From Hypomesus transpacificus (Eukaryota; Chordata; Actinopteri; Osmeriformes; Osmeridae), in assembly GCF_021917145.1 (NCBI RefSeq), contig NC_061077.1:12792125-12856124 (forward strand): 64,000 nt of DNA, in the 5' to 3' direction. This document shows positions 47,876 through 59,322 of the stretch, one piece after another; position 1 is the first letter of the stretch; each line of letters starts with the position of its first letter. The notes beneath the pieces were generated by a model. The model was not told the DNA's origin. It searched no databases and saw nothing but the letters and a program-made list of their open reading frames with translations. Position numbers and translations under genes: made by a program.

Positions 47876-49050
47876 TATTATTCAGACTCCTTTGAAAACT
47901 AAAAGCGTGGAAATCAAACGACAATCCTTCAGCAGGAACACTTCAAATCTCATCACTTAATGTAAGTAATTAAATGGAAAATGCCATTAAACACAACATA
48001 GCATTGAAAATGGAGGCTGAACAAAGCCCATGTTTAATGTGAATCCCAAAAGATCTCAATCAGAAAATACAATCCTCTCAAAAGCCATTTGTGTACCTGG
48101 TACAATAGTGTCATTACAGCCATCTTGCAAGAACAGACTTTAATTTAATTCACTATAAAATACTGAGACACATGTTACATCAAACAAGATATAACACAAA
48201 GTACAAATAAATCAGTTGAATACAGTGTAGATTTGATGACATTATACATAATTTACATACAGGTTTAAATTAATATCCAAACATTAGGTAAGACTATTTG
48301 ATCTGGATGCTAAGTAAAGGAAAAAAAAAAACACATTTAAAACTACATTTACCTGTTACAAACAACTGATAAATGACAAAGAAAAACTACAAACAGTCAT
48401 GGCAGTGCACAGAACAGTTCTTTCAGCTTCAGTTATGTTTACTTTCTCATCTGATTTCAGTCACCTGGCGATTTGGACAAGCCTAAAAGAAAAGCTAGCC
48501 TTAGCCACCACAGCCTAGTTTGGGTAGTTGTAGTGGGTACTAACCAGAGAGATGAACTCAGTACCCTGATGGTACTGATGACCTGGCTGTGGTCTACTCA
48601 GGGGAGAGGAGAAGAAAGGAAAGAGGGATGGATGGGTGAGTATTTATAAAGGTTGCATCGACAGTCTAAAAATGTTTTCTTTTAATTTTAACATTTTTGT
48701 TTGCACAAATACAAAAGCCCTGGCAGCCAGGTGAGACTGATCTGTGATTAGATGAATGACACTGGCCAGACCTAAACCACTAACCCTAAATCTAGTCCTA
48801 CTAGAAAGTCAACACTGATCGGTTCCAGAGTGGAAAGATGATATGGATGGGTTTCTTTTAAGTATTTGAGCATTCCAAAAGAAGGGCTAGAATCCAATCA
48901 TTGGGTTTGTTTTAAATGGGTCATTAGAAACATCTTACAGGGTGATTGAATTCAAACTACAGTTCCCAAAATGCACTGCGTACGGAGGAGTCCTGTGAAG
49001 GGGTGGAGAACCACCAGACGCCATGAGGTTCTATGCTCATCATGTCTTGA
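47876..49050. other. Intergenic region between DHX35 and RAB5IF
   Basis: It contains the probable 3' UTR of RAB5IF (which runs leftwards from 49102) and the DHX35 upstream region. No other exon is seen. Confidence 0.5.
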
Positions 49051-49101
49051 TGTTTTACGTCAACAGAAATGTCCTTAATCCAATGGTTTCCTCTTCACTC
49101 C

Positions 49102-51464
49102 TCAATCGTAATGTAATGCTGTGTAAAATATTATCCAGACCACCTGATCAAGGGAACAAACATAAAAACCGTAAATGGACAGAAAACAGTCACATCACCC
49201 ATGCCATCTGATAAACTAATAATAGCAAACAAATATTCACTATTGGAAGTGCTAATGGGCAAAATAATCACGTATTAATGGCAGGGTATGCATGTTGTAA
49301 AACTAGCAATTTTGGCTTGAGTGTGAAAGTATCCCACCCAAAATATCCCACCTCCTCCCTTCAAAGCCACTCCCCCAAAACACATGACTACTGCTGGGAC
49401 GTAGGTTGGTGTACAGACAAGTAGCCAGTCCAATCATTGCATTTGATCAGAACGTAATGATTGGTCGTGTTTATTACAGTCCTGCAATGCCCACACGTAA
49501 CATTTATTTAAATATACTGTCAGAGCATTTGATTTAATGATTGCTATCAAGATGTGAAGTTCATTTCAGCAATGACAAATTACCTATCCGGCCTTTAATT
49601 AATCTACTGATTTAAGGTGACAATCAATTCAGAATACTTGTATAATAAAACTATTAAACTGTAAAATTTGAAAATTAGCTGAAATTTGAAACATTCAATA
49701 CCACATAGGCTATTGAAGTTAATTCAGAGACGAGACTTGTTAAGAATCAGTATATCAGTGTAATGCAGCATTGAACACATGGTTGTAAATATATGGGCAA
49801 CTACAAATACTGATAGCTGAAGTTACTTTTAGTGTGAAACCAAATTCAATCTTAAAATACATTCGACTTCCAAAAAAGTTCCACAACAACAGCAAGTTTT
49901 TGTGCAATGTGCAAATGTACTTAGGAACTTAATGTAAACGTGTGGTGGCCTGCTAAGGTTAAAGAGGTAGCAACCAGCAACGGGTGACAGATTTTTTCTG
50001 TCACCCTACAAGGCAGGAACTGTCTCACAAAGATCACAGAGAAGCTACAGAAGCCCAGACCTGACAGTAGACCTGGTCCTTGATGCTTACCAGAAACAGA
50101 GCAAATGAGGTCATGAACCCCTCTTTGGTGAGCTCCCATGTTCCGCCATACTCCTCTTCATCCACCTGCTGAAAGCTGCTGAAGTATACATACAGGACGC
50201 CAGCATTGATGATGCAGAATCTAGTTGGGGAAACAAATAAATGACTGGATTGTGGTGCACATAGGGTAGGAAACTAGTGGTGGGTAAAGATTTTTTTGTT
50301 GTTGTTGAAATGTGGATTGTAGGAAAGGTAATTTAAAGGTACAATAGGTAGGTTGTTATCAATAATTGTGCCCCCTATAAACATACTGTGTATGCAAATG
50401 AGTTGTTTAGCAACATAGACAGGTTAGTGCAAGTGGAATGTCAAATTATAATTTTGGGAGGTTGCAGCTACTTAGACAATGTATCTTCCTTCTTTGGATT
50501 ATTTTGTGAAACCACTGTCAACCAAATGTGTGCAGGACAGCTCGAGTCAAGAACTGGGGGGCGCTGTTTCTCATGTTTGAATATATTTTAGAATGTTACC
50601 TTTTGCAGCTTTAAATTCAAGGTCATAACTGTAATTACACTTACATGGCTATTCCTAGGAAGCCTTTTAGTGGTGCAACACCCCATATCACACCAAGGAT
50701 GATAGCAATTATTTGCCGAATCCAGTAGATCACATCTAAAAACTCGTCCTGTTGAAAACAAGAATTCACATTAACACGAGTAGCTTGCAGACCGGTGTGC
50801 ATCAACACATTTCTAATCAAAAAAAGAAATATACATAATAACGTGTAAAATATGTGTATATAAGTTGGTGTACGTTTTGAAGAAAACGTCATGAACCAAG
50901 AACCCTTGTGATTGGAAATGGCTGAAGGATTTTTAAGTCAAATTCGACCCAAATAACGTCTGGATGAACATCCCCTCACAGAAATGTGATAATGAAAGGA
51001 TTAGCAACTAGCAAGTGTGAGTGAAGGTAATCTTGATTGCCCACGACAAGCACAGTACAGTACACGCATTTGTAGTTATTTATCGACAGGCGTTTTGTGG
51101 AACTGACCTGTATGCCTGGGTATAGAAACACAAATCTGATTAACCTGCCAACGCAAGTTTCAGACTTTCCTGACTACAAAATCCTGCAAATTACGACGCA
51201 TCATCATAACAAGCTAGGAGGCTAACTGGTTAGCTTGGCATGCTAGCATTCACTCAAGCGAGAGGCATCAACAATTGGATGACAGTTACGTTTCTAGTTA
51301 TTCTACAAACACACTTCAAAATCACATTATGTATTTGTTGAGGGGGCACTGCCAACCTTTTCTTCCCAAACAGCGCTACCGTTGAAGGCTTTGCTCCATG
51401 TGGACTGCTTTACACCCCCATTGACGAGATGAACTTCTTCTTTCCGCTTTGAACTGTTCGTCAT
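49102..51464 (-). CDS. rab5if: RAB5IF / respirasome assembly factor (C20orf24 homologue)
   Basis: A small membrane protein of the ER and mitochondria, described as part of a membrane-protein insertion complex and as a respirasome assembly factor. Four exons on the minus strand: 51357-51464, 50645-50748, 50091-50220 and 49102-49143. They sum to 384 nt (127 aa plus stop; the human form is about 129). It begins MTNSSKRKEEVHLVNGGVKQ, followed by WSKAFNGSAVWEEKDEFLDV. Membrane segments are IIAIILGVIWGVAPLKGFLG, FCIINAGVLYVYF and FALFLVVWIIFYTALHYD, with the conserved acidic loop VDEEEYGGTWELTKEGFMTS between the second and third. All splice sites are GT-AG and the frame is intact. Reading through the third donor would give 19 unrelated residues and a stop, a possible minor isoform. 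Confidence 0.95.
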
Positions 51465-53100
51465 TCTTTGCGTTTACCGGATACAAGACACGTTAAGTGA
51501 TACTTAACTTGATATAACTTATTCTGATTGTATTAAACAACCCCGCTGTAGACTATTTGATGAAATTTTACAAGGTGTTAGCCAGTTCGCTACAGAAATA
51601 AACGCGTTGCTGATCTGACAGATTGCAGTCAAGGAGAATGTGTTCATTGAGTATGCGCAATACCACGTTGACCCAGCTCGAACCTGCTGTGAACAGCCAA
51701 TAGCAGAATGCGACGTTCACACGCTGGACGGTTCTAGAGCAACACGTTAACGGACACTGCCATCTAGAGTTAGGATGCTCTTACGACGCTGGCTTTCATT
51801 CATAAAGACCTATGTAATTGTTAAAGGATCTGCATTGTCTATTTTTATCAGAACAAATGTGTATGCCACTTTGGATAAAACCGTCAGCTAGATTTAATAC
51901 ATGTAAACGGACATTGACATGTTAGTTCAAATAGCTTTGTCAGAAAAACACAAAGATACACAGGAGCAAACACTAGTTTGCAAGCACACACTTTTAATAA
52001 GTCAGACAATGACAAACATGTGAAAAAGAACATTTAGAAAAGTTTACAAAACAGAAGACAAGCTGAAGTGTGTGAAAGAGGAAACAAATAGTCTGACTCT
52101 TAACACAGACATGTTCAGAGTGTGTTGTGTGCATATAAGTAAAAGATAGCAAGTTTGTATATTCACAACATAGTCTAACACAGTGTTATCAGTATTTCCT
52201 AGAAACTCTGGATAACTAGATCTACAACACACACACACACACACACACACACTGCAGTGATTACAGTGATTAGTGATTACAGTGATTAGTGACTACAGTT
52301 ATTTACTGTAAGAGATCATCTAGAGTCAATAGTGAGATAGGATGCCAGCAACAAGGTTCTATAATTTAAGGTTGGCATCCAGTACTTTTAACAATTCAAG
52401 TTCATCTGAAAGTGTGTATGTTTGTGTGTGTTTGTGTTGGAAAGATTGTGTGTGTACATGTGTTTGTTTGGGGGGGCGGGGGGGGGGGCTTGGTTGTGAA
52501 TGTGGTCTTTGTGGTTGAGATCCTGAACAATTGAACCTGTAAATGAGACAATAATTACGACATGCTTGAAAGCAGATTTATCCATTGCAGTGTTACTGGA
52601 TTTTTTTTTTGCACATTGTTCCTAAGTAATGTGAATACTTCTACTTTTCTAGGGACTTCTGTCTTCTGTGATCTGGGAGCTCACGTCGACCAGAGTTCTC
52701 GGTCGGCTGTGACGTTTTGCATCACGTGTCTGTCTCTGCCCTGGGTACGTACGTCGTATTTTCCTCTCACTCTCCCTGAGCTGAGAGCCATTGGAAATAA
52801 ACAAGACCAAGAGGGCCATTGTGCCATCAGCCGAAGTGGCTAGTGTAACGTTTATCACCAGTGGATGAAGAGAGAGGGGTAGCCTACCACCCCTATCAAA
52901 GTTGGCATCAATAAAGCCCCAAGCTAACGTTATGTATTTACTTTATAAATAGTCCGGTTCATTGTTAACTTTCTTTAGAGTCTAAACTATTTCCCTTGGA
53001 CCAGGCAAGGTGAGTGCTCTTTATAGATATATCATTTAAAACGATTTCTACCTTTTGGAAAGTTGCGTGGGCAATCGCTACCTTTGCGGCAGTCTTCAAG
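51465..53100. promoter_or_regulatory. Head-to-head intergenic region RAB5IF / ZHX3
   Basis: About 1.6 kb between the RAB5IF ATG (minus) and the first putative ZHX3 exon (plus). A CCAAT box (AGCCAATAGC, about 51696-51705) lies about 235 bp upstream of the RAB5IF start. It includes a (CA)n run at 52229-52251 and a poly-G run near 52470. I see no other exon. A shared bidirectional promoter is possible but, given the size, not certain. Confidence 0.45.
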
Positions 53101-53131
53101 CCAGCTGCATGTCGCTAGCTTAAAATGGCGA
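53060..53131 (+). other. Possible non-coding first exon of ZHX3 (donor at 53132)
   Basis: AAAATGGCGACA is followed by a strong GTAAGTGG donor at about 53132. AATGGCGAC is a YY1-type core typical of TATA-less promoters. No acceptor is needed if this is a first exon. It is the best donor I see upstream of the ZHX3 acceptor at 59108. The start of the exon is a guess. Confidence 0.4.
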
Positions 53132-53139
53132 CAGTAAGT

Positions 53140-56100
53140 GGGGGCGAGTAGTTTTGGGGGGCTTGTCTTTTCCCCCGTTCTGAATTGGTTACATTATTAC
53201 ATAGATATATGTAGCCAGCCTATTAACTTATCGCTCCCTCCGTCAGCAATTGAAACTTGAGCGGAAGAACAACACGCGCCACATTGTTTCAATCATTTCG
53301 AGATTTTTTTTCTTTCTACGTTGGGTTCATTAGGGAGTCTACCTTAAATGACTTCCAATTTATTTTGTGAGTTTGTTGGAGTAGTCTCTATTGAATTTGG
53401 ATTCGCTGAAATAGTATCGGTTGCCTTATTTAGTTTCCCAGTTTTTCAACGATTTTGTGGAAAGGATCACGCATTGTGCCAAGTGTAGCTTTACATATGT
53501 AAATATAGGGATATATTCATTGGCTCTAACTTCACGTTTAGATCAAGTACATATTTAGAATGTTGACCTGCAACAATGTCTTAATCTGATAGTTTTCTGC
53601 GCTTAGAATGAATGCAGGAATACGTTGTGTCGGAGTTCACTACCTCGTGTATTGTCAACAGTGTCCATGCTCTGTGTGATTCGAGAGATTAGTGTAAAGC
53701 TTTCCCAGATAGCTAATTTATGTCTGATGCCCATGTGATTGCCAACCACAGACATTCAACTTTAATCCAGCTATCTATTCATCACTCATGTCACAGTTAT
53801 TAGTCCTGACATAAGCCAATTGCCATACCATTGTTGGTGATAAAAAAAGCTAGACCAGGCTAACAGCAATATGGGTGGGTGTGTGGAGTGAAGGATTATC
53901 CTTAGGTCTGGGGTCTTGGGCTAGACTGGTAGTCTATGTAGTCTGTCATGTCACTTGACTCGATAAGGGCAGTGTTTATTCCCTCAGTCAGTGTTGTGTT
54001 GAAGTGAGGTTATGGTCTGAGGTCATTGCGTTTATCTACACTCTCGACGACCACATCACCTCACACACTCTCAGTTCAACGTCCTCTTCTCAAACTCCTC
54101 TCTGTGTCCGACTGTGCCAGGCCCCTCAGCACCAGGCATATTCTATTTTGCGAGAAGAATGAATACATGAAAAGAAATGTGTATGGATTTTTCTCTCAAG
54201 ATTTCAAAATGGTCTTGAAACCCAGTGATGTCACTGATGGGAGAGTCTTACCCTGGCAATCAATTATTAGTGCATACCTTTCTCAGGTCAGGCCCCTGTA
54301 CTGTGTTTGGGGTCAGACTTGCTTTAAGAGCCCCTTGGCCCAGCATTCTGGCGCTTACCTGAAGTCCAAACTCTTTGAGGAAAATAGCCCCTTTACAGCA
54401 GCTAAATCAGCCAGGAACCCCCCCTTTCTGAGTGAAGGAGAGAGCCCTGCCTTGCTGTGCTCAGAGCTGGCAGGATCAGGTCAGCGTTTGCCGGCCGTGC
54501 TACATTGCCTGTCTTGCCTGGCTGGTTAACAGCTTGTGATGTCAGCCATCTTAGGTTGGACTGCACAGCTCGTGGTGCTACGCCATTTTTCTCTCCCTCC
54601 CCTCTTCAACAATCCAGCTTTAACGCCTGCACTGCCAGTGGCCCACAGCAACGCAGCCTTTCGCAACCCCGGGCAGCCAGTGGCTCCCTGACCTGAACGC
54701 AGCCCAAGTGGGAATCAACAGCAGATGAAATATCTTTTTTTTTTTTTTTTAAACACTGTCGCTGAGGTTTTCTTTAGGTTGCCAAGTTTGTGTGTGTGGG
54801 GGGGAGGGAAGAATATTGAAGCCAAAACGAAGGAAATCCACGCCAACGTGTACGCAGGCTAGGACAGTCAAAAAGGAACACGAAAGAAAACGTGGACAGC
54901 AAAGTACGGCCTTCGCGGTGGGAAGCGGAAGGGTGCGCTCTGCGTTGGCGAAGCACACGCGACCCGAGGCGGTTACAAGCTCGTCGCCATGATGTACAAC
55001 CAGCCTGGCCCGGCGTAAGCCCTGTGCCTGTGTCCTCTCCCCCTAACCCAGTATGCGGTGACCCACCCTGTCGAAGCACGGCAGCCATAGCATGGGTCCA
55101 TACCTATCCTAGCGAGTCATACAGCAGGGAGACGGGGTTGAACGGTGACTGAGCCTGCGAACAGGAAGGAGCCGCCATTGACGTGGTCGGTAGCGTGCCC
55201 TGGCGAGGGCGACCACACCTAGCTGGGGGGGGGGGGGGGGGGTTGTGGGCGGTGGGGGTTGTGGGCGGGGGGGGGGGGGGAGAGAACATGAACACCGCGT
55301 GAGCGAGGCTCTGAAATAGGAGCAGGGCAGGGACTCTCCAATCAGCACTCACAGGACTATGTGGAAAAAACAAGCCCGCCGCTACAGCCAGGGACTGGAT
55401 GGCATACGAGGTGTGTGTGTGTGTGCGTGTGTGTTTTCGAGAAATGAACTGGTGGGTGGGGGGTGGAGGTTGGAGGAGGAGGAGGGGGGGGGGGGGGGGT
55501 GGAGATTGGTTGCCATGGGGACAGTAACACACCAGTGGCGCTGCCGACCTGTCTCCCTGGGCCCAACTTGTTCAGAGTGGGAGGGAAGGGGGGGCAGGGA
55601 GAGGGAGAAAGAGAGGTGAAGAGAGAAGGGATGGGGGGGGGGTTGAAAAGGCGAGAGGCAAATATGAGCGGAGGCATTTCCCTCGCACATTCAAACGGTA
55701 AGCGTACGCACACGTTGACGGAGCCGAGGGGACGGAGAAGGGGCCAGGACTCAGCCTGAGAGCCCGTGGCTGCACTGCTTCCACCACCATGGAGGAGACG
55801 GGTGGTCCGGGGAGAGTACACACAGCGAGGCACGCCAACTATTCCCGACCACGGTTCTCGCCAGTGCGAGGGGGGCTATTATTGGCCTCCGCTGCGGGGA
55901 CAGAGCCCAGAGACGAGGCCGGGTTGCGGGGGGTAGAGGGTCGCGGCGCGGCGACGCCACGCTCCACGCCGATTATATCCACGATCCCCGAGACGGGACG
56001 AAAACAGAGTTCTCTGTGTTGTCTGTGGCGCGCACAAGAAAATGGCTGCCTCGCTGCCTCTGTAAACAAGCCCCACTCCCAGGCATGCAGGCACGCAGCC

Positions 56101-59100
56101 ACTCCTCAACCCCCCCCCCCCCACACACACACACACGCACCACCAGCACCACGCACACTCGGTCCTCACGCACTCACCCACGCGCGCAAACGCTGACACA
56201 TCGGACGCGCGGTCACGCTCTGTGTCTGTGTTCAGGGAAAACATTACTGACCTATATTTGAATTTCTTTGCCAGTGCTTCGCGAGTCAACAGGACCTGTC
56301 TCGAGGCCGGTGATTCTCCGTGGAGAAAGGGGTGCTTCGTACACTGTTTTCCCTGATGAATGCATCGGGCAGCTCTTTTCCTTGTGCGAAAGCCAAGTGA
56401 TTCTTGTGAGGTTCTTTTCTGACCGGTACCGTACCAGAACCAACCAGTGTCTGTAAGCCTTACGATGAGTCCCAATTTTGGCTTTTGACTCCTGACATCT
56501 CCCCATCCCCCGTTAGTGGTCAATTTGTCTGATAATGGGAGTTTCACACGTTGTGGCGACGCCGTGCTCAGATTGACTGTTTGACTAGCTGATGGGTGAG
56601 GCGGGGGAGCGAGCACGGGAACACACCACGTCCTGAAACGCAAAGCAGAAACAAACTCCCACACGGCAGCCGAGCTCTCAGGTTGTGTCCATGGCTGAAG
56701 AGCTTGCGGCGGAACATTCCAGGCTTCGCAGTGCAGCGAAGAGGAAGGGGGGTGGGGAGGGTTGGGGTTGGGGTTGGGGGGGTGGGCAGTGAACGACTGT
56801 GTGTGATTGTAGTGCGGAGGGAGGGGGGTAGCAGGAGCGGGGGTTGGTAGGGCGGTGTGTTGAGGTTTTGAGGAGGGGGGGGGGTGGCTGTGGGGGTATC
56901 GGGGCAGAATTCCTCCCCTGAAACACCTCACTGCTTCCTCCGAGACAGTTAACACTCCCCTCCCTCTCTCGCTCCCTCCTTTCTACTCTCACCCCAGCCA
57001 TCCTGCCCATCCCCCACCAACCTCTTCTCTCGTCCTCCCTTCTCTCCCTCTCTCCCCACCTCGCTGGCCCACGTGATGGATGGCTGAGACTGCCCACCCA
57101 TAAGCCTTTGTGTTGGTCACGTGACCTGCCAGCCTTGGCAGAACTGTGCCCCCTGATGCAGAACTGAATGGTGGGGGGGACCTAGGGGGGTAGGAGGGGT
57201 GCAGAAAAGCCCAAACCAAGGACAGTTTCTCGGGGTGGGGGGGACGGGGGGACGAGGGGGGTACGGGGGCATAGCGTTCCCTCTGCAGTGGCAAACTCCC
57301 ATTTCGCCTGTTAACCCATCGAGCGCCGAACATCAGAGAAGTGCTCGGCACCATACAATGAGAACAGAACCCTTCGAAGAATGTTCTGGATTTGACTTTC
57401 TTGCCGACCCATCTGCGTTTCAAATGTTGTTGCCTTGTTACTAATGGTCCGATGCGATATTATTGGTTGAAATGCTTGGTTTGTATCACTAGTCTGTCTG
57501 TAGCCTATCCGCATACGCTTTGCAGGATTGCCCCCCCCCCCCACATCTGACTGCAGTACACCAGCCCCCTGGAGATTTAACCGAGCTCTGATTAAATGCA
57601 CCTTGACCTTTCACAGGAACATAGCCTACGTTGGTGTGTGTCCAGGGGAGTCCATCAGTAGGTTGAACCTAGTCCTAAACTAATAGACAATTTCACTGAA
57701 GATCTCAATTGCAGACGGTTTTTAGTCTAGGGCTAGTCTTATTCCATGTCTGGGACACTGAACCTATGGGTGGATGGGTTAGACTAGGATTAGGGGAAGG
57801 TGGCGGTGACCTGCAATACACAACTGAATGGACACATGGAGAATTACATTGTTCCAAGGTTTGGACACACGAGTGTATCCTTTCAATTTAGAGTCGGGTA
57901 CTTTGGCCCGTAATAGAGTTAGGACTGGTCTGGAGCGGGTGGCTGTTATAGACTACCAACGCGTGCGCTGGGGGGTTGAGTTTGGCACGGGGGGGGATAT
58001 CCTTATGCAAGGAGTATACTGATATGGGCCTCCATTGTGGCCACACACACGCGTGTTTGTGAGCTTGGAATCCCTGCTTGTGTGAGACTGGCTACGGTTG
58101 TGGTCGTGTGTGTGTGCGCGCCGGTGTGTGTGGTGTCAAGTTGTTTTCGAGTAATTGCCCTAGAGCTGTCCTCCAGTACTGCACCACTGCCTCCAACCCA
58201 GGGGGAGAAGGAGGGAGGGAGGCTGCTTGCACACATCACAGGAAGCGACGCCATTTTGTGTGGGGGAAGGGATTCACAGAGCATGGGGAGAAGTTTGGAG
58301 AGCACTGGAACAGGGAGGGAAAAAAGAGAGTGCGCGCGTGCCAGTGCGTCCGTGTTTTCGTGCTGGTGTGCGGTTCGTGTCAATCCCACCCTTCCTGTAG
58401 GACTTGCTTCCCAGGGCAGGCACTAAAACAGTGGGGACTGTGGTGTTTGGTGACTGTCTCTCCGGCCCACCGTGTGAAGCCTTTAAGCCAGCGCTACCGT
58501 GAGCATTGTAAAACTGAACGGGGAGAGCTCCTACCGTGGGTGTGTTTGAACGAGGGGAAGAGAGGGAAGGCCAGACGAACTGTCGTGGGGGAGGGGAAAA
58601 AAGGAGGGAGGGAAGGGAAGGGTAGGAGTGAGGGTGGGTGGATGGGGGGGGCAGGAGCGTTCCCGAAAGCCTCTGTGAGGAGGTTAGAGGGGGAAAGACT
58701 AGGGTCGGATCCTCATAAAACAGATAGCCCTGCGCTGGGACAGACAGGCGTTGGGGACTCCCGGCAAGAACAAGAAAACAAGAAGGAGCGCTCAAGGATC
58801 GATGCAAGCCTGTCCAGTCTGATGTTGCCGATTACAACGGCGCTCCACCCCGGCGTTTAGGGTTTCACCGCCAAAATCTGGGGTATTTTGGGGAGAAAAC
58901 CGAGCACTTTTCCATTTCATTTTCATCTAGCTCAGAGGTTTTCATGCGGAGCATCGCAAGTACTTGGAGGTTTGGATATTTTGTGCTGGCTAAAGGAGTT
59001 TTTCTTTGTCCGTTTCCACTTTCTTTTTTGTCTTGTCGGTGGTAAAATACAATAGGTCTGTATTTGTTTGTGACTGTCGGTGTAAAACGTGTTTTCTTTC

Positions 59101-59108
59101 ATTCGCAG
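53140..59108. other. Putative long 5' intron of ZHX3
   Basis: About 6 kb with no coding exon I recognise. The part 54990-57300 is GC-rich, with long G and C runs. GCGACGCCATTTTGTG at about 58246-58262 (a YY1-like CGCCAT core) in CpG-rich surroundings could be an alternative promoter. A MITE copy lies at 57665-57764. Confidence 0.4.
57665..57764. mobile_element. Foldback MITE, second copy
   Basis: Contains AACCTAGTCCTAAACTAATA and, at the other end, TTTAGTCTAGGGCTAGTC with CCATGTCTGGGACACTG. These are the same inner and outer arms as the element at 3925-4044, more degraded on the left. Confidence 0.65.
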
Positions 59109-59322
59109 GTTCCTCTCTGGCTCGTTCCCTCGCTGCAGAACACACACACACACACCTGGAGGTCACACACACAAACCCAGGAACAGGCCGTTGGTCATGT
59201 TCTGTCCCCGCCACCCCCTCCCCATGGCTGGTCCATAAGAAGGAGCAACCACTCCACTCTGAACTCTCTGACGCCAGTAACACTCGACCACAGTCAACCG
59301 ACCCCACCGACTGGTCTCAGCC
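59109..59322 (+). other. 5' UTR part of the first ZHX3 coding exon
   Basis: An acceptor (TTTCATTCGCAG) ends at 59108, and the exon then runs without interruption into the ATG at 59323. The context CAGCCATGG is a good Kozak match. A CA run lies at 59139-59154. Confidence 0.65.

Noticed and set aside
50033-50091. RAB5IF ending by read-through after FALFL with an unrelated tail
   Set aside because: A proper terminal exon encoding VVWIIFYTALHYD with a good acceptor was found at 49102-49143. The read-through is at most a minor isoform.
55879-56955. 358-codon minus frame in the presumed ZHX3 5' intron
   Set aside because: GC-rich region with few stops by chance. The protein is Pro/Thr-rich and then unstructured, has no recognised domain, and is antisense to ZHX3.
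58078-58860. 260-codon plus frame upstream of ZHX3
   Set aside because: Random-looking composition with no homology I recognise. It lies in probable intron or 5' UTR sequence and contains G-rich repeats.
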